Origin: Candidatus Gastranaerophilales bacterium
GTDB lineage: Bacteria > Cyanobacteriota > Vampirovibrionia > Gastranaerophilales > Gastranaerophilaceae
Reading direction: 5' to 3'
DNA length: 35,926 nt
Assembly (NCBI GenBank): GCA_944323995.1
Contig: CALUUN010000012.1
Coordinates: 1-35,926, forward strand
Shown: in pieces, positions 14,977 to 23,024 of the stretch
How the letters are laid out: each line of letters opens with the position of its first letter
How positions within the stretch are numbered: position 1 is the stretch's first letter
Program-made: the position numbers and the translations under genes
Notes under the pieces: generated by a model
Databases searched by the model: none
What the model was told of the DNA's origin: nothing
What the model saw: only the letters and a program-made list of their open reading frames with translations

Positions 14977-16557
14977 CTATTCTTCATTATTGTGCTCATC
15001 TAAAATTCTCTGATATTCAGCGTGGTCTATTTCATGGTTGTTCAACATAAATATAGCATCACCGTTGCGGTCAATAGTAGATCTTAACGTACCTTCGGCA
15101 GTTTCAATACCGGGTTTTTGAAGCAGTGCGGTTATATCGTTTCTGCGCTGGATAGGATCCTGTTTTGCGATTAAATCATCAATCTTTCCTGCAAGCCGAT
15201 TACCGCCGAACTTTTTATTCTGCAGACGGTCATTCTTCCTGTCTATTTTGTCGCCAAGATCGGTTTCAGCCTTTTGATCTTTTTCTACAAGTTTTTCTAA
15301 CCTGTCTTGCTGCGACTTGATTTCATCTTGCATTTTTTTAATGGAATTTGAACCGTCTTCGTATTCTTTTATAGTCGCATTCAAATCTTCAAGCTGCGAT
15401 TTTTGCTCAGAAAGCTCCTGTTCTTTTGTTTTTATAGTATTTTCATTTTTTTCCTGATTTTCTTTGGCTTCAACAAGGGCATCCTGCGCGGCTTTTAAGT
15501 TTTCTTCCGCAGATTTCATTTTCTCATTTGCCTGATCAACACTTTCGCCTGCGGCTTCAACTGCGCTTTGAGCATCAGCTTCTACCTGTTTTGCAGTCTC
15601 AAGAGCTGTCTGTGCTTGTTCAAGTTTTGTTTCGGCCTGCGTTTTTGCCTGCTCAGCGGCCTGCATTCGTGCCTGCAGAATTGATTTTTGCGGACTGTCT
15701 GCAGGACAAGCATCGTAAGCTGCTTTTGCAGTATCGTAATTTGCCGTTGCAAGCTCAAGACTGCTTTGTGCAGTTGCGACTCCGGCTTCCGCATTCATTC
15801 GTTCTTCTTTTGCGAATGCATATTCTTTCTGCTTGGCTGACAAATCTTTTGTGGCGTCACCGTAATCGTTTTTGGCCTGAGCAAGAGCCGATTCTTTTTT
15901 AGTTACTTCTGAATCGTATTTCTGTCTTGCGTCTTTTGCTTTTTTCAATTCGCCTTCGGTTGTTTCAATATCTTTTTTAAGTCCTTCAAGACTTTGTTTT
16001 GCAGTTTCATATTCAGCTTTACCTGCAGCATGCTCGGATTCCATCTTTGAAAGTTCACCCTGCGCCGTTTCAATAGCAGAACGCAATGAAACAGAATCCT
16101 GAGCGCCTTTCATCGCAGTAATAGAATTACCGGCTGAAGTACCTGCCAGTGTATTTGCGGTTTGTACCGGTGCATTACCGTTATTACTGTTTACATTCGT
16201 CATGGTTGCGGGCTTGTTACCGGGGCCGTCAGCCTTATTATTGCCGACCGCTTGTTTTATTGCAGCGGCCAATCCGACTATGCCCTTGCCTAACGCCATA
16301 CCGACCTGTACACCCATAATTGCACCTGCCATGTCATTCGCATTTGATGAAGGCACAACACCTGCCATTTCGGCACGCATGTTAATTCTGCCTGCAAATA
16401 TGTTAGAATCAGCTCTCATGCGGGCTATTTTATTAGCGTAATTGGTCGTATGGTCATAAGGATTAAACCCTCTGGCCGCAGGGACATTTCCCCCGCCTAA
16501 CGGACGGGTGCCCACAGTTACGGTTTTATTAAATTTTCCGATGTTTGGACCTGCCAT
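14977..16557 (-). CDS. long coiled-coil protein with Gly/Ala-rich hydrophobic N-terminal segment
   Basis: A 526-residue protein of unknown function. Residues ~1-60 are polar, ~75-105 form a hydrophobic Gly/Ala segment (AGAIMGVQVGMALGKGIVGL) that could span or insert into a membrane, and ~110-145 are Asn/Gly-rich. Residues ~155-430 are a long Ala/Glu/Lys/Gln-rich coiled coil with heptad character; the end is again mixed. There is no signal peptide. The layout recalls translocon- or tail-fibre-like and structural proteins, but no family motif is seen. Its leader closely matches that of the gene at 18328-19167 over ~80 bases, pointing to shared control. Confidence 0.75.
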   Translation of the reverse strand: MAGPNIGKFNKTVTVGTRPLGGGNVPAARGFNPYDHTTNYANKIARMRADSNIFAGRINMRAEMAGVVPSSNANDMAGAIMGVQVGMALGKGIVGLAAAIKQAVGNNKADGPGNKPATMTNVNSNNGNAPVQTANTLAGTSAGNSITAMKGAQDSVSLRSAIETAQGELSKMESEHAAGKAEYETAKQSLEGLKKDIETTEGELKKAKDARQKYDSEVTKKESALAQAKNDYGDATKDLSAKQKEYAFAKEERMNAEAGVATAQSSLELATANYDTAKAAYDACPADSPQKSILQARMQAAEQAKTQAETKLEQAQTALETAKQVEADAQSAVEAAGESVDQANEKMKSAEENLKAAQDALVEAKENQEKNENTIKTKEQELSEQKSQLEDLNATIKEYEDGSNSIKKMQDEIKSQQDRLEKLVEKDQKAETDLGDKIDRKNDRLQNKKFGGNRLAGKIDDLIAKQDPIQRRNDITALLQKPGIETAEGTLRSTIDRNGDAIFMLNNHEIDHAEYQRILDEHNNEE

Positions 16558-16570
16558 ACTGCTCTCTCGT

Positions 16571-16615
16571 TTTTATACCTTATATATATAAAAACTTGAG
16601 AACTCCTCCGATTTC
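16571..16615 (-). promoter_or_regulatory. shared upstream element (copy C)
   Basis: On the minus strand GAAATCGGAGGAG (from 16615), then GTTTTTATATATATAAGG with ATAAAA (16595-16571). With copy D it also shares a TTTTGTAACAAA box further upstream and an AGAGAG stretch before the ATG. Confidence 0.6.
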
Positions 16616-16767
16616 ATGTTTTGCCCGTTTTGTTACAAAAGTTAACATGCAATTTTATGGACATTTATACTCCGACCTGATAATTATTATGCCCGTTTCT
16701 CGCACTGTTTATTCACAAAGGATATGGAGAAGTAAAGAGTTTTATTAGAGTTTCTGCAAATATTTGT

Positions 16768-17829
16768 TTACTTCATCAGGCATACCGTTTGTTCTGTGAC
16801 ACCTGCCCTATTTGTATAACACCCATGTGATGATGTAGGCCCGAACGCTGCATGAATCGCTCCCTCAATATCACCGCTGCTGCTGACAATACCGGTATCA
16901 GAGCCCCACAAAGAAACAGCATCATCAACAAGGATTTCAAACGAAAATCCCAATTCGGACAACTTTTTATCCTCACGCTGTAAATCCGCCACATCACCCG
17001 GAATAGGCAACCCTGAAGTATTATAAACATAATCAGCTATTTTCGCGATTTGCTCTTTTGTCAACAAATTGGCTGTGCCGCCGCATGCTTTTACCGCAGC
17101 AGCCCAATTATCATTTTCAACAGGACAGGAGTCTATGCCCAAATCATCTTTAACAGCCTCACACTCTGCAATTGATAATGCACCGGCATAAAACGGAGTT
17201 CCGAAACATGCCCCGTCAACCTTAAATGCGCATTGCCCCTTTAATGCAGCATTCAACCCTCTTAAATCTTTTCCGTAGGTATTTGGACTTTTAAACCCCG
17301 AAGTATCATAAATTAATGCAATACAGCTTAAACCGGTAACCTGATTACTGTATTGATCTTGTTTGCAATCTTTATTATTGTAAGCAATCAATCCTGATAT
17401 TCCGTTTGCAAATTGCACACCCCATATTTCAGTTGTCCAATCATCTTTTCCTAAATCAGAGGCTGTTTTTATTGAACTTATGTCAACCTGATTGTTTGAT
17501 AAACTTTTTGTTCCCACATCAATTACATTCCAAACCACATTATCGCTGAAACATTCATCCAAACTGTCAGAATCGCACATTCTGGTTATTTTAAAATGAT
17601 TTTTGAGTTCATTTAAAAAGTCTTCGGTTGTTTGATATCCCGCAAGAGTTCCTTGCACATTCATAACTTTTAAGGCTTCTTCAAGTTTACGTTCAAAAAC
17701 CGCTGATGCAGTGCTCCATGCCCGCTCTTGATAACTCAATATTAAATTAGGGATTGTTAATGCCGCAACAATGCCGATTATGGTCAGTGTAATTAATACT
17801 TCTGCAAGTGTGAAAGCATTTCTCTTCAT
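16768..17829 (-). CDS. prepilin-like protein, short leader, large Cys-containing domain
   Basis: A 353-residue prepilin/pseudopilin-like protein. MKRN is followed directly by AFTLAEVLITLTIIGIVAA, so the leader is only 5 residues, with Glu at +5. The secreted part has about 14 Cys, probably in disulphides, and the motif YDTSGFKSPNTYGKDL, shared in form with the other paralogues. AAGGAG precedes ATG 17829. TTGACA (17891-17886) and GATAAT (17868-17863) with a 17-base spacer give a strong promoter on the minus strand. An XRE regulator diverges from it at 17967. Substrate or assembly partners (peptidase, ATPase, secretin) are not in the window. Confidence 0.88.
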   Translation of the reverse strand: MKRNAFTLAEVLITLTIIGIVAALTIPNLILSYQERAWSTASAVFERKLEEALKVMNVQGTLAGYQTTEDFLNELKNHFKITRMCDSDSLDECFSDNVVWNVIDVGTKSLSNNQVDISSIKTASDLGKDDWTTEIWGVQFANGISGLIAYNNKDCKQDQYSNQVTGLSCIALIYDTSGFKSPNTYGKDLRGLNAALKGQCAFKVDGACFGTPFYAGALSIAECEAVKDDLGIDSCPVENDNWAAAVKACGGTANLLTKEQIAKIADYVYNTSGLPIPGDVADLQREDKKLSELGFSFEILVDDAVSLWGSDTGIVSSSGDIEGAIHAAFGPTSSHGCYTNRAGVTEQTVCLMK

Positions 17830-17862
17830 ATTTTTCTCCTTTATTTTGCTATTTTTAAAATT

Positions 17863-17891
17863 ATTATCACATGTTTTGATTATTTTGTCAA
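17863..17891 (-). promoter_or_regulatory. promoter of the prepilin-like gene at 16768-17829
   Basis: Minus-strand TTGACA (17891-17886), 17-base spacer, GATAAT (17868-17863). It lies in the gap shared with the divergent XRE gene, where a regulator would bind. Confidence 0.7.
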
Positions 17892-17954
17892 ATATACTGA
17901 TGATTTATTTAAAATTAGATGTTATATAGTATAAAATTATCTGTCATGAATATT

Positions 17955-17960
17955 TATTAT
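17955..17960 (+). promoter_or_regulatory. -10-like box 6 nt before the XRE gene ATG
   Basis: TATTAT, six bases, then ATG 17967. No ribosome site is present, consistent with a leaderless transcript. Confidence 0.45.
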
Positions 17961-17966
17961 AGAGAT

Positions 17967-18281
17967 ATGAACACTAAAGAACTTTTAGGAGTAAGAATAA
18001 AAGAGTTCCGCCGTCGTAAAAAAATGACGCAGGAACAGCTGTCGGAAATTATAGGACTTGACAACGGTTATATCAGCAAACTTGAAATCGGACAGAATTT
18101 TCCGACAATAGGAACACTTGAAAAAATAGCTCAGGCTCTTGATGTTGAGCTTTATGAACTATTCCGCTACACAAATTTAAAAGAACAGGATTTCAAAGCT
18201 GAAATCACGAAAATCTATGACAAATTAAACAAAGAAAAACAGCTTACGCTGTATATGGTTGCAAAAGGTCTTTCGGAATAA
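17967..18281 (+). CDS. XRE-family HTH regulator (divergent to prepilin-like gene)
   Basis: A 104-residue protein with an N-terminal Cro/CI HTH: LLGVRIKEFRRRKKMTQEQLSE, then GYISKLEIGQNFPTIGTLEK. A helical C-terminus follows. It has the same length and layout as the regulator at 9212-9526, and like it diverges from a prepilin-like gene. An in-frame start 16 codons earlier adds no domain and has no ribosome site. A stem-loop after the stop separates it from the convergent gene at 18328. Control of the neighbouring pilin-like gene is inferred from position. Confidence 0.88.
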   Translation: MNTKELLGVRIKEFRRRKKMTQEQLSEIIGLDNGYISKLEIGQNFPTIGTLEKIAQALDVELYELFRYTNLKEQDFKAEITKIYDKLNKEKQLTLYMVAKGLSE

Positions 18282-18308
18282 CAGCCTGTGTTAAAATAAC
18301 ACAGGCTG
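18282..18308. terminator. stem-loop between convergent genes
   Basis: CAGCCTGTGTT (18282-18292) pairs perfectly with AACACAGGCTG (18298-18308) around 5 bases. No T-run follows on either strand, so it may stall polymerase weakly or protect 3' ends. Confidence 0.6.
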
Positions 18309-18327
18309 CTTTCAAGATTATTTAAAT

Positions 18328-19167
18328 TTATTTTGCACTCAACCGCGCAATAAGTTCATCCGCGGTTATTATATTACCGTTATTGTCCTTGTAAGTGCCG
18401 TCACGCTGTGCGGAATATACCGTTCCTTGAACAGAAAGTTTTTTACAATCCGCTGCAAGGATTTTACCGTAGACACCCTGCATATATTCATCAAACTGCG
18501 ATTCTGTATAGACTGATTTGCCTATCATATAAATTGTTTCGCCTTCTGAATTTACCGAGGTTCTTACTTCGACCTTGTCTATTGTCATATAAGGCGGAGC
18601 CTCTTTCAAGACTTTTTCGTCTTCTTTTGCCGTCGATTGCGTTTCCTGAGAAACAGGAATTGCGTTGATTGACTCGAATACATTGCTTTCTTCGCGTTTC
18701 GGTGTTTCCGGAATATTGACAAATTCGACCGGCTCTGTAAATGCAGATTTTTCCTTGACCGGTTCCTGAAGTATCGGGGTGTTTGCCATAAGGATTTCCA
18801 TATCCGTCGGTTTGACCTCGGCAATCTTTTCGGGTTTAACCTTTTCAATCTTGTCAAACTTAGTTTTAGCCGCATGTTTCGTTTCCGATTTAGATTCGGC
18901 TTTGACACGTTTGGGTTTTGCTTCCGCTTTGTCTGTGATTTCCAACGGAATGACAATGTTGTCCGCTGTCATAGGAAGCCATGTAAGTTTCAATGAATCA
19001 GCGTACATTTCAGTAAATGTACTTTCTTTTTCCGCCGTCGGCAATGCTACAACTGCCAGCTGCTTTGTCGGATTAGAAATTGCAGAAGACTTTGATTGTT
19101 TGTAATCTGAATCACTTCGCACTAATCCCGGGTTGATACTCGGTTTTTTCTTGTTTGTTTCTGACAT
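18328..19167 (-). CDS. Lys/Glu-rich protein, function unknown
   Basis: A 279-residue protein without a recognised family. Residues 1-190 are mostly low-complexity and probably disordered, rich in Lys, Glu, Pro and Ser. The C-terminal ~85 residues look folded: a strand-rich part (MTIDKVEVRTSVNSEGETIYMIG) and a part with AQRDGTYKDNNGNIITADELIARL. No signal peptide or membrane segment. It carries shared upstream element D, nearly the same as that of the long coiled-coil gene, so the two are likely expressed together. Confidence 0.72.
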   Translation of the reverse strand: MSETNKKKPSINPGLVRSDSDYKQSKSSAISNPTKQLAVVALPTAEKESTFTEMYADSLKLTWLPMTADNIVIPLEITDKAEAKPKRVKAESKSETKHAAKTKFDKIEKVKPEKIAEVKPTDMEILMANTPILQEPVKEKSAFTEPVEFVNIPETPKREESNVFESINAIPVSQETQSTAKEDEKVLKEAPPYMTIDKVEVRTSVNSEGETIYMIGKSVYTESQFDEYMQGVYGKILAADCKKLSVQGTVYSAQRDGTYKDNNGNIITADELIARLSAK

Positions 19168-19183
19168 ATTCTACTCTCTATCG

Positions 19184-19227
19184 TTTTATCCTTATATAGA
19201 TAAAAACTTTAGATCTCCTCCGATTTC
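19184..19227 (-). promoter_or_regulatory. shared upstream element (copy D)
   Basis: On the minus strand GAAATCGGAGGAG (from 19227), then GTTTTTATCTATATAAGG with ATAAAA (19207-19184). The spacing from GAAATC to GTTTTTAT is 14 bases, the same as in copies A and C. Confidence 0.6.
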
Positions 19228-19722
19228 ATTTTTTGATTAATTTGTTACAAAATTTAATATATAAAAACAAATTTTTAACTTTATTTCGACCTTGTATGTA
19301 TTATTCCCGTAAATCATAAAAATTCAACAAAATATGTTAAAAATTTTCACATTTCTAAACAGGCTGAAACCTTTCGGGCATGAGTTCTTCGGCGACTTGC
19401 AAGAGATTTTTAAGATTGATTAAGAATTTTTATGTAAATTTTTCCGAAAAAAAGTTTAAAAGCTAAAATTCCGACCAACTCCCCATCTTCGGATTTGTTA
19501 AAAAATATTATGTAAAGACTTTGGCATGGAAGGGGTAAAACCGCTTTATTTTTTTAAAATTTGTCTTATGATGGATATACAAATCTTGGGAATGGGGATT
19601 TGGGAAGTTTAACAGAAACAAAAAGGGGTTTTGGTTTCTATTTACTCCGCAATTAATCCATCCAAAGAACGATTAAAATTCATTTAAGAATCGTTTAAAA
19701 TACGGATAGAGTTTATAGTCTT
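19228..19722. other. ~500-bp stretch with no clear gene
   Basis: Stop codons are dense on both strands. Three things are visible: a TTTTGTTACAAA-like box at ~19240-19252 shared with copy C; a 21-codon minus-strand run ending LQVAEELMPERFQPV (~19358-19420) that looks like the tail of a lost gene; and a hairpin AGAAAC/GTTTCT at ~19613-19640 without a T-run. No tRNA, riboswitch consensus or rRNA piece was recognised. Confidence 0.5.
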
Positions 19723-19741
19723 TATAATCTTGGAGGTTATT

Positions 19742-20275
19742 GTGTTACAGCACGGGTACATACAAATTTATACGGGAGACGGCAAAGGAAAAACAACGGC
19801 ATCATTAGGACTTGCCCTGAGAGCTCTGGGGCATGGCTGGAAAGTTCTTATTATCCAGTTTACAAAAGGCGACAGCGCAACTTCCTACGGCGAAATTGTT
19901 TCTTCTTCAAAATTTTTGCCCAACCTTGATGTTGTTCAGTTCGGTATGGACAGAGTATGCTATTCACACAATGTCTGCATGGATGACTACAAAGAAGCAA
20001 AACGCGGCTGGGAATTTGCTAAAAAAGCAATTCAATCAGGTGAATACCAGCTTATAATCCTTGATGAAATTAACATCTGCACCGCAATGAACATGATTAA
20101 AGTTTCAGATGTTAAAGAAGCACTTTTGAATAAACCCGAAAACCTTGAAATCGTACTTACGGGACGCTATGCGCACCCTGAACTTAAGGCAATGGCCCAC
20201 CTTGTAACCGAAATGAAACCGATAAAACACTATTTTGATATCGGCGTTATGGCAAGACAGGGCATTGAATATTAG
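19742..20275 (+). CDS. cobO: corrinoid adenosyltransferase (CobO/BtuR family), copy 2
   Basis: Second copy of the ATP:corrinoid adenosyltransferase, 177 residues. P-loop GDGKGKTT, LIILDEINICTAMN, VLTGRYAH and the ending KHYFDIGVMARQGIEY correspond part by part to copy 1 at 7640-8215. The two differ at many other places, so the duplication is not recent. GGAGGT lies 5-6 bases before GTG 19742, which I take as the start; TTG 19730 is in frame but overlaps the ribosome site. TATAAT at 19723 gives a nearby promoter. It is monocistronic, ended by a terminator before the rpsB promoter. Confidence 0.92.
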   Translation: MLQHGYIQIYTGDGKGKTTASLGLALRALGHGWKVLIIQFTKGDSATSYGEIVSSSKFLPNLDVVQFGMDRVCYSHNVCMDDYKEAKRGWEFAKKAIQSGEYQLIILDEINICTAMNMIKVSDVKEALLNKPENLEIVLTGRYAHPELKAMAHLVTEMKPIKHYFDIGVMARQGIEY

Positions 20276-20312
20276 CTTAATGTAAATCCTTTTTGTTTCA
20301 GAAATGAGATAC

Positions 20313-20350
20313 CGGACTTAACTATTTGGGGAGAGTCCGTTTTTATTTTG
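20313..20350 (+). terminator. terminator of cobO copy 2
   Basis: CGGACT (20313-20318) pairs with AGTCCG (20334-20339), followed by TTTTTATTTT. Confidence 0.7.
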
Positions 20351-20372
20351 TAAACATAGTTAAAAAACATGT

Positions 20373-20403
20373 TTGCAGATTTGTATGTTTGTAATACTAT
20401 AAT
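20373..20403 (+). promoter_or_regulatory. probable rpsB promoter
   Basis: TTGCAG (20373-20378), 19-base spacer, TATAAT (20398-20403). It gives a leader of about 115 bases before rpsB. Confidence 0.5.
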
Positions 20404-20409
20404 ATTGGT

Positions 20410-20520
20410 TACACCAGCCCGATAGGCACAGCTTAGTCCCAAAAAGCAAAACCGGCAGCGGATACTTTTACGGATGGGGCGGTTTAGCCCGTAGTACAAC
20501 ACATTTAACATAAGGAGAAA
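20410..20520 (+). promoter_or_regulatory. possible structured rpsB leader
   Basis: The ~110-base leader is more GC-rich than other gaps and has stems such as GGGC (20477-20480) with GCCC (20487-20490). S2 autoregulates rpsB-tsf through its leader in other bacteria; a similar site here is an inference. Confidence 0.4.
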
Positions 20521-20524
20521 ACCG

Positions 20525-21316
20525 ATGCCAACAGCATCTATGATTGAACTTTTAGAAGCAGGTGTACATTTCGGACACCAGACACAAAGATGGAACCCCA
20601 AAATGAAACCGTATATTTACGGTGCAAGAAACGGTATTTACGTTCTTGATCTTCGCAAAACAACAGATTTGCTTGATCAAGCCTATGCGGTAGTAAGAGA
20701 ATTCGCTGCACGCAACAAAAACGTATTGTTCGTAGGTACAAAAAAACAGGCGGCCGAAGTTGTTGCTGAAGAAGCTGTAAGATCCGGCGCTTATTATATC
20801 AACAGAAGATGGTTAGGCGGCATGTTGACTAACTTTGACACCATCCGTTCAAGAGTTAACAAATTGAGAGAAATTGAAGACTTTATCTCTTCAGGCCATG
20901 CCGAAAAACTTCCGAAAAAAGAAATCGCTCAATTGAACCGCCAATTAGCTAAATTAAGCAAAACTTTAGGCGGTATCAAAGATATGAGAGGATTGCCGGA
21001 TTTAATCTTCATCGTTGACCAGAAAAAAGAAGATATTGCTATAAAAGAAGCTAACAAACTCGGCATTCCGGTTATCTGTCTGGCTGATACAAATGCAGAT
21101 CCGGATGGAATTGACTATATTATCCCGGGTAACGATGATGCCATCAGATCAATCAAATTGATTACTTCAAAACTTGCCGATGCTGTTCTGGAAGGCAAAC
21201 AGTTAAGAGAAAACAACGCTAACCAGAAAGCTAAAATCGAAGAAGTAAAAGCCGAAGATGCAGGCGTAACAGCAGAAGAAGTTAAAGCTGAAACTGCCGA
21301 ACAGGCTGCAGAATAA
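20525..21316 (+). CDS. rpsB: 30S ribosomal protein S2
   Basis: Primary part of the small subunit, binding late in assembly near the 16S head and neck. The family start [19 protein letters not shown], the [10 protein letters not shown] motif and the LPDLIFIVD / [13 protein letters not shown] region are intact. After residue ~230 there is an acidic Ala/Glu/Lys tail. The length of 263 residues is normal. AAGGAG lies 7 bases before the ATG. It forms an operon with tsf, with a GC-rich stem-loop in the 56-base gap. Confidence 0.98.
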   Translation: MPTASMIELLEAGVHFGHQTQRWNPKMKPYIYGARNGIYVLDLRKTTDLLDQAYAVVREFAARNKNVLFVGTKKQAAEVVAEEAVRSGAYYINRRWLGGMLTNFDTIRSRVNKLREIEDFISSGHAEKLPKKEIAQLNRQLAKLSKTLGGIKDMRGLPDLIFIVDQKKEDIAIKEANKLGIPVICLADTNADPDGIDYIIPGNDDAIRSIKLITSKLADAVLEGKQLRENNANQKAKIEEVKAEDAGVTAEEVKAETAEQAAE

Positions 21317-21328
21317 TTACAAATTTTA

Positions 21329-21351
21329 CCGCGGGCGGATTTTGCCCGCGG
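21329..21351 (+). promoter_or_regulatory. stem-loop in the rpsB-tsf gap
   Basis: CCGCGGGC (21329-21336) pairs perfectly with GCCCGCGG (21344-21351). No T-run follows, so it is more likely an mRNA-stability or partial-attenuation element that sets the S2:EF-Ts ratio than a terminator. Confidence 0.6.
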
Positions 21352-21372
21352 ATATAAAAAGGAGAGAATTAA

Positions 21373-22236
21373 ATGAACATTACAGCACAAATGGTTAAAG
21401 AACTCCGTGACAAAACCGGTGCAGGCATGATGGATGCAAAAAAAGCACTTGTTGAAACTGACGGAGATATGGAAAAAGCAATGGAAGTCCTTCGCCAAAA
21501 AGGTATGGCTTCTGCAGATAAAAAAATGGGCAGAATTGCAGCAGAAGGTCTTGTTGCTTCTTATGTTGACGATAAAGTCGGCGCAATGGTTGAAGTTAAC
21601 TGCGAAACTGACTTCGTTGCAAAAAATGCTGAATTTAAAGAACTTTCAAACTGCCTTGCTCAGGCTGTTGCAGAATCAAATCCGGCTGACGTTGATGCTT
21701 TTGTAAACTCAACCTGCCCGAAATGCGGCAAAACAATTGCTGACGTAATTAAAGAAAAAATCGCTTCTATCGGCGAAAAAATTACCTTCAGAAGATTTGT
21801 CCGCTATGAAGGCTGTGTTGCAACTTATATCCACAACGGCAAAATCGGCGTACTTTTGAATACCGATAAAAATGATGCGGAATTGATGAACGATATCTGT
21901 CTGCACATTGCATCAAATGCTCCCGAATTTGTTTCAAGAGATGAAATTCCCCAATCAGTTATTGATGAAGAAACAAGAATTGAAATGGGTAAAGAAGACA
22001 TCCAGAAAAAACCTGAAACAATCAGAGGCAAAATCGTTGAAGGCCGTGTTAACAAACTTATGGCATCAAGAGTTCTTCTTGAACAGCCGTTTGTTAAGAA
22101 CCCCGATATCACAATTCAACAGTTGATTGAAGGCAAATTGGCCATCAAAGCGTTTACCAGATACACTCTCGGCGAAGGTCTTGAAAAACGTCAGGACAAC
22201 TTTGCGGAAGAAGTTATGAATCAGGTTAACGGCTAA
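21373..22236 (+). CDS. tsf: translation elongation factor Ts
   Basis: Nucleotide exchange factor that regenerates EF-Tu-GTP. The N-terminal UBA-like domain (LRDKTGAGMMDAKKAL) and the core motif NCETDFVAKN are present; 287 residues is normal. Residues ~114-119 carry a CPKCGK segment where most EF-Ts proteins have no Cys pair; a single CxxC cannot make a full zinc site alone. AAGGAG precedes the ATG. Second gene of the rpsB-tsf operon, closed by a strong terminator. Confidence 0.97.
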   Translation: MNITAQMVKELRDKTGAGMMDAKKALVETDGDMEKAMEVLRQKGMASADKKMGRIAAEGLVASYVDDKVGAMVEVNCETDFVAKNAEFKELSNCLAQAVAESNPADVDAFVNSTCPKCGKTIADVIKEKIASIGEKITFRRFVRYEGCVATYIHNGKIGVLLNTDKNDAELMNDICLHIASNAPEFVSRDEIPQSVIDEETRIEMGKEDIQKKPETIRGKIVEGRVNKLMASRVLLEQPFVKNPDITIQQLIEGKLAIKAFTRYTLGEGLEKRQDNFAEEVMNQVNG

Positions 22237-22253
22237 TCAATATTTGTAAACAC

Positions 22254-22285
22254 AAAGCGGCGGCAAATATGCCGCCGCTTTTGTA
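22254..22285 (+). terminator. rpsB-tsf operon terminator
   Basis: AAAGCGGCGGC (22254-22264) pairs with GCCGCCGCTTT (22271-22281) around 6 bases, followed by TTGT. It also faces the end of the minus-strand EF-hand gene. Confidence 0.85.
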
Positions 22286-22300
22286 TTCTAACAATTGAAA

Positions 22301-22804
22301 CTACGGCATCGGCGGATATACATCATTATGCTCTTCGCCTTGTACATGACTTTCCGGAGCATATAGATTTTTAAATTCATCAATATTTGCCTTTTCGTCA
22401 GAACCCGCATTTCGTCTGAATTTATCCGTGATTTGCGTAATATAATCGGAAATATTCATTCCTTCCGGAACCTGTTTGCCGTTCGTCATGTAATCAGTCA
22501 AAATATGATCAATAAATTCCTGCTCGGTTACATACAAATCCTTATTTTTATCGTAAATTTTGAAGGCTTCCGTCAAAAGTTCCTCTTCCGAAAGCGGAAC
22601 ATCTTTTGCAGGAACCTTTCCTGAATCAGGAAGCGCATCTGCAGGAAGTTCCGGCTTAGCCGCGTTAAAAATTGAAGGCTCAATGTTCTGTGGTGTTTTT
22701 TGAGCCGGCGTCTGCGGAAGTTTCGGGTAAGAACTTTCAACTTTTGTTTGCGTTGTTTTCGGCAGGTTTGAATACGTGTTTTTACCATCCGGAATCAAAG
22801 ACAT
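22301..22804 (-). CDS. EF-hand-like protein, Pro-rich N-terminus
   Basis: A 167-residue protein. Residues ~1-80 are Pro/Lys/Thr-rich and probably disordered. A calcium-binding EF-hand-like loop DKNKDLYVTEQE lies at about 98-109, with acidic residues at positions 1, 5 and 12 and Asn at 3, but Leu in place of the usual Gly at 6. A second, degenerate hand may lie around NAGSDEKANIDEF. No signal peptide. AAGGAG precedes ATG 22804; a start 12 codons earlier has no ribosome site. Function beyond likely calcium binding is unknown. Confidence 0.75.
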   Translation of the reverse strand: MSLIPDGKNTYSNLPKTTQTKVESSYPKLPQTPAQKTPQNIEPSIFNAAKPELPADALPDSGKVPAKDVPLSEEELLTEAFKIYDKNKDLYVTEQEFIDHILTDYMTNGKQVPEGMNISDYITQITDKFRRNAGSDEKANIDEFKNLYAPESHVQGEEHNDVYPPMP

Positions 22805-22884
22805 AATAAATCTCCTTTCGTGTTTATCTCTCAAGCACACAACTGCTTATGCATTAGTAAACACATTTTGTATAAAATTATTGC

Positions 22885-22960
22885 CATGAACCTGTTTCCC
22901 GCATACCGGAACCCGTAGCCGGACGACAGCTTTTCCGCTGCTTTGCACCTCGTTTTTACA
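22885..22960 (-). other. GC-rich, structured-looking intergenic segment
   Basis: This stretch is far richer in GC than its surroundings and has short stems on the minus strand (CAGC with GCTG; CCGG with CCGG). It lies 80-160 bases before the EF-hand gene. No riboswitch family could be matched. Confidence 0.35.
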
Positions 22961-23024
22961 TTTTGTTACATTTGATATACAGAAAAGAAAAACATTGTAT
23001 CGGAAACCTCAATCCGCAGTTTTT

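Noticed and set aside
19228-19741. Cobalamin riboswitch before the second cobO
   Set aside because: No B12-box-like sequence or matching fold was found.
22885-22960. Cyclic di-GMP (GEMM) riboswitch
   Set aside because: Only a GCAAAGC piece matches; the 5' half and the GGTAGC-type second stem are missing.
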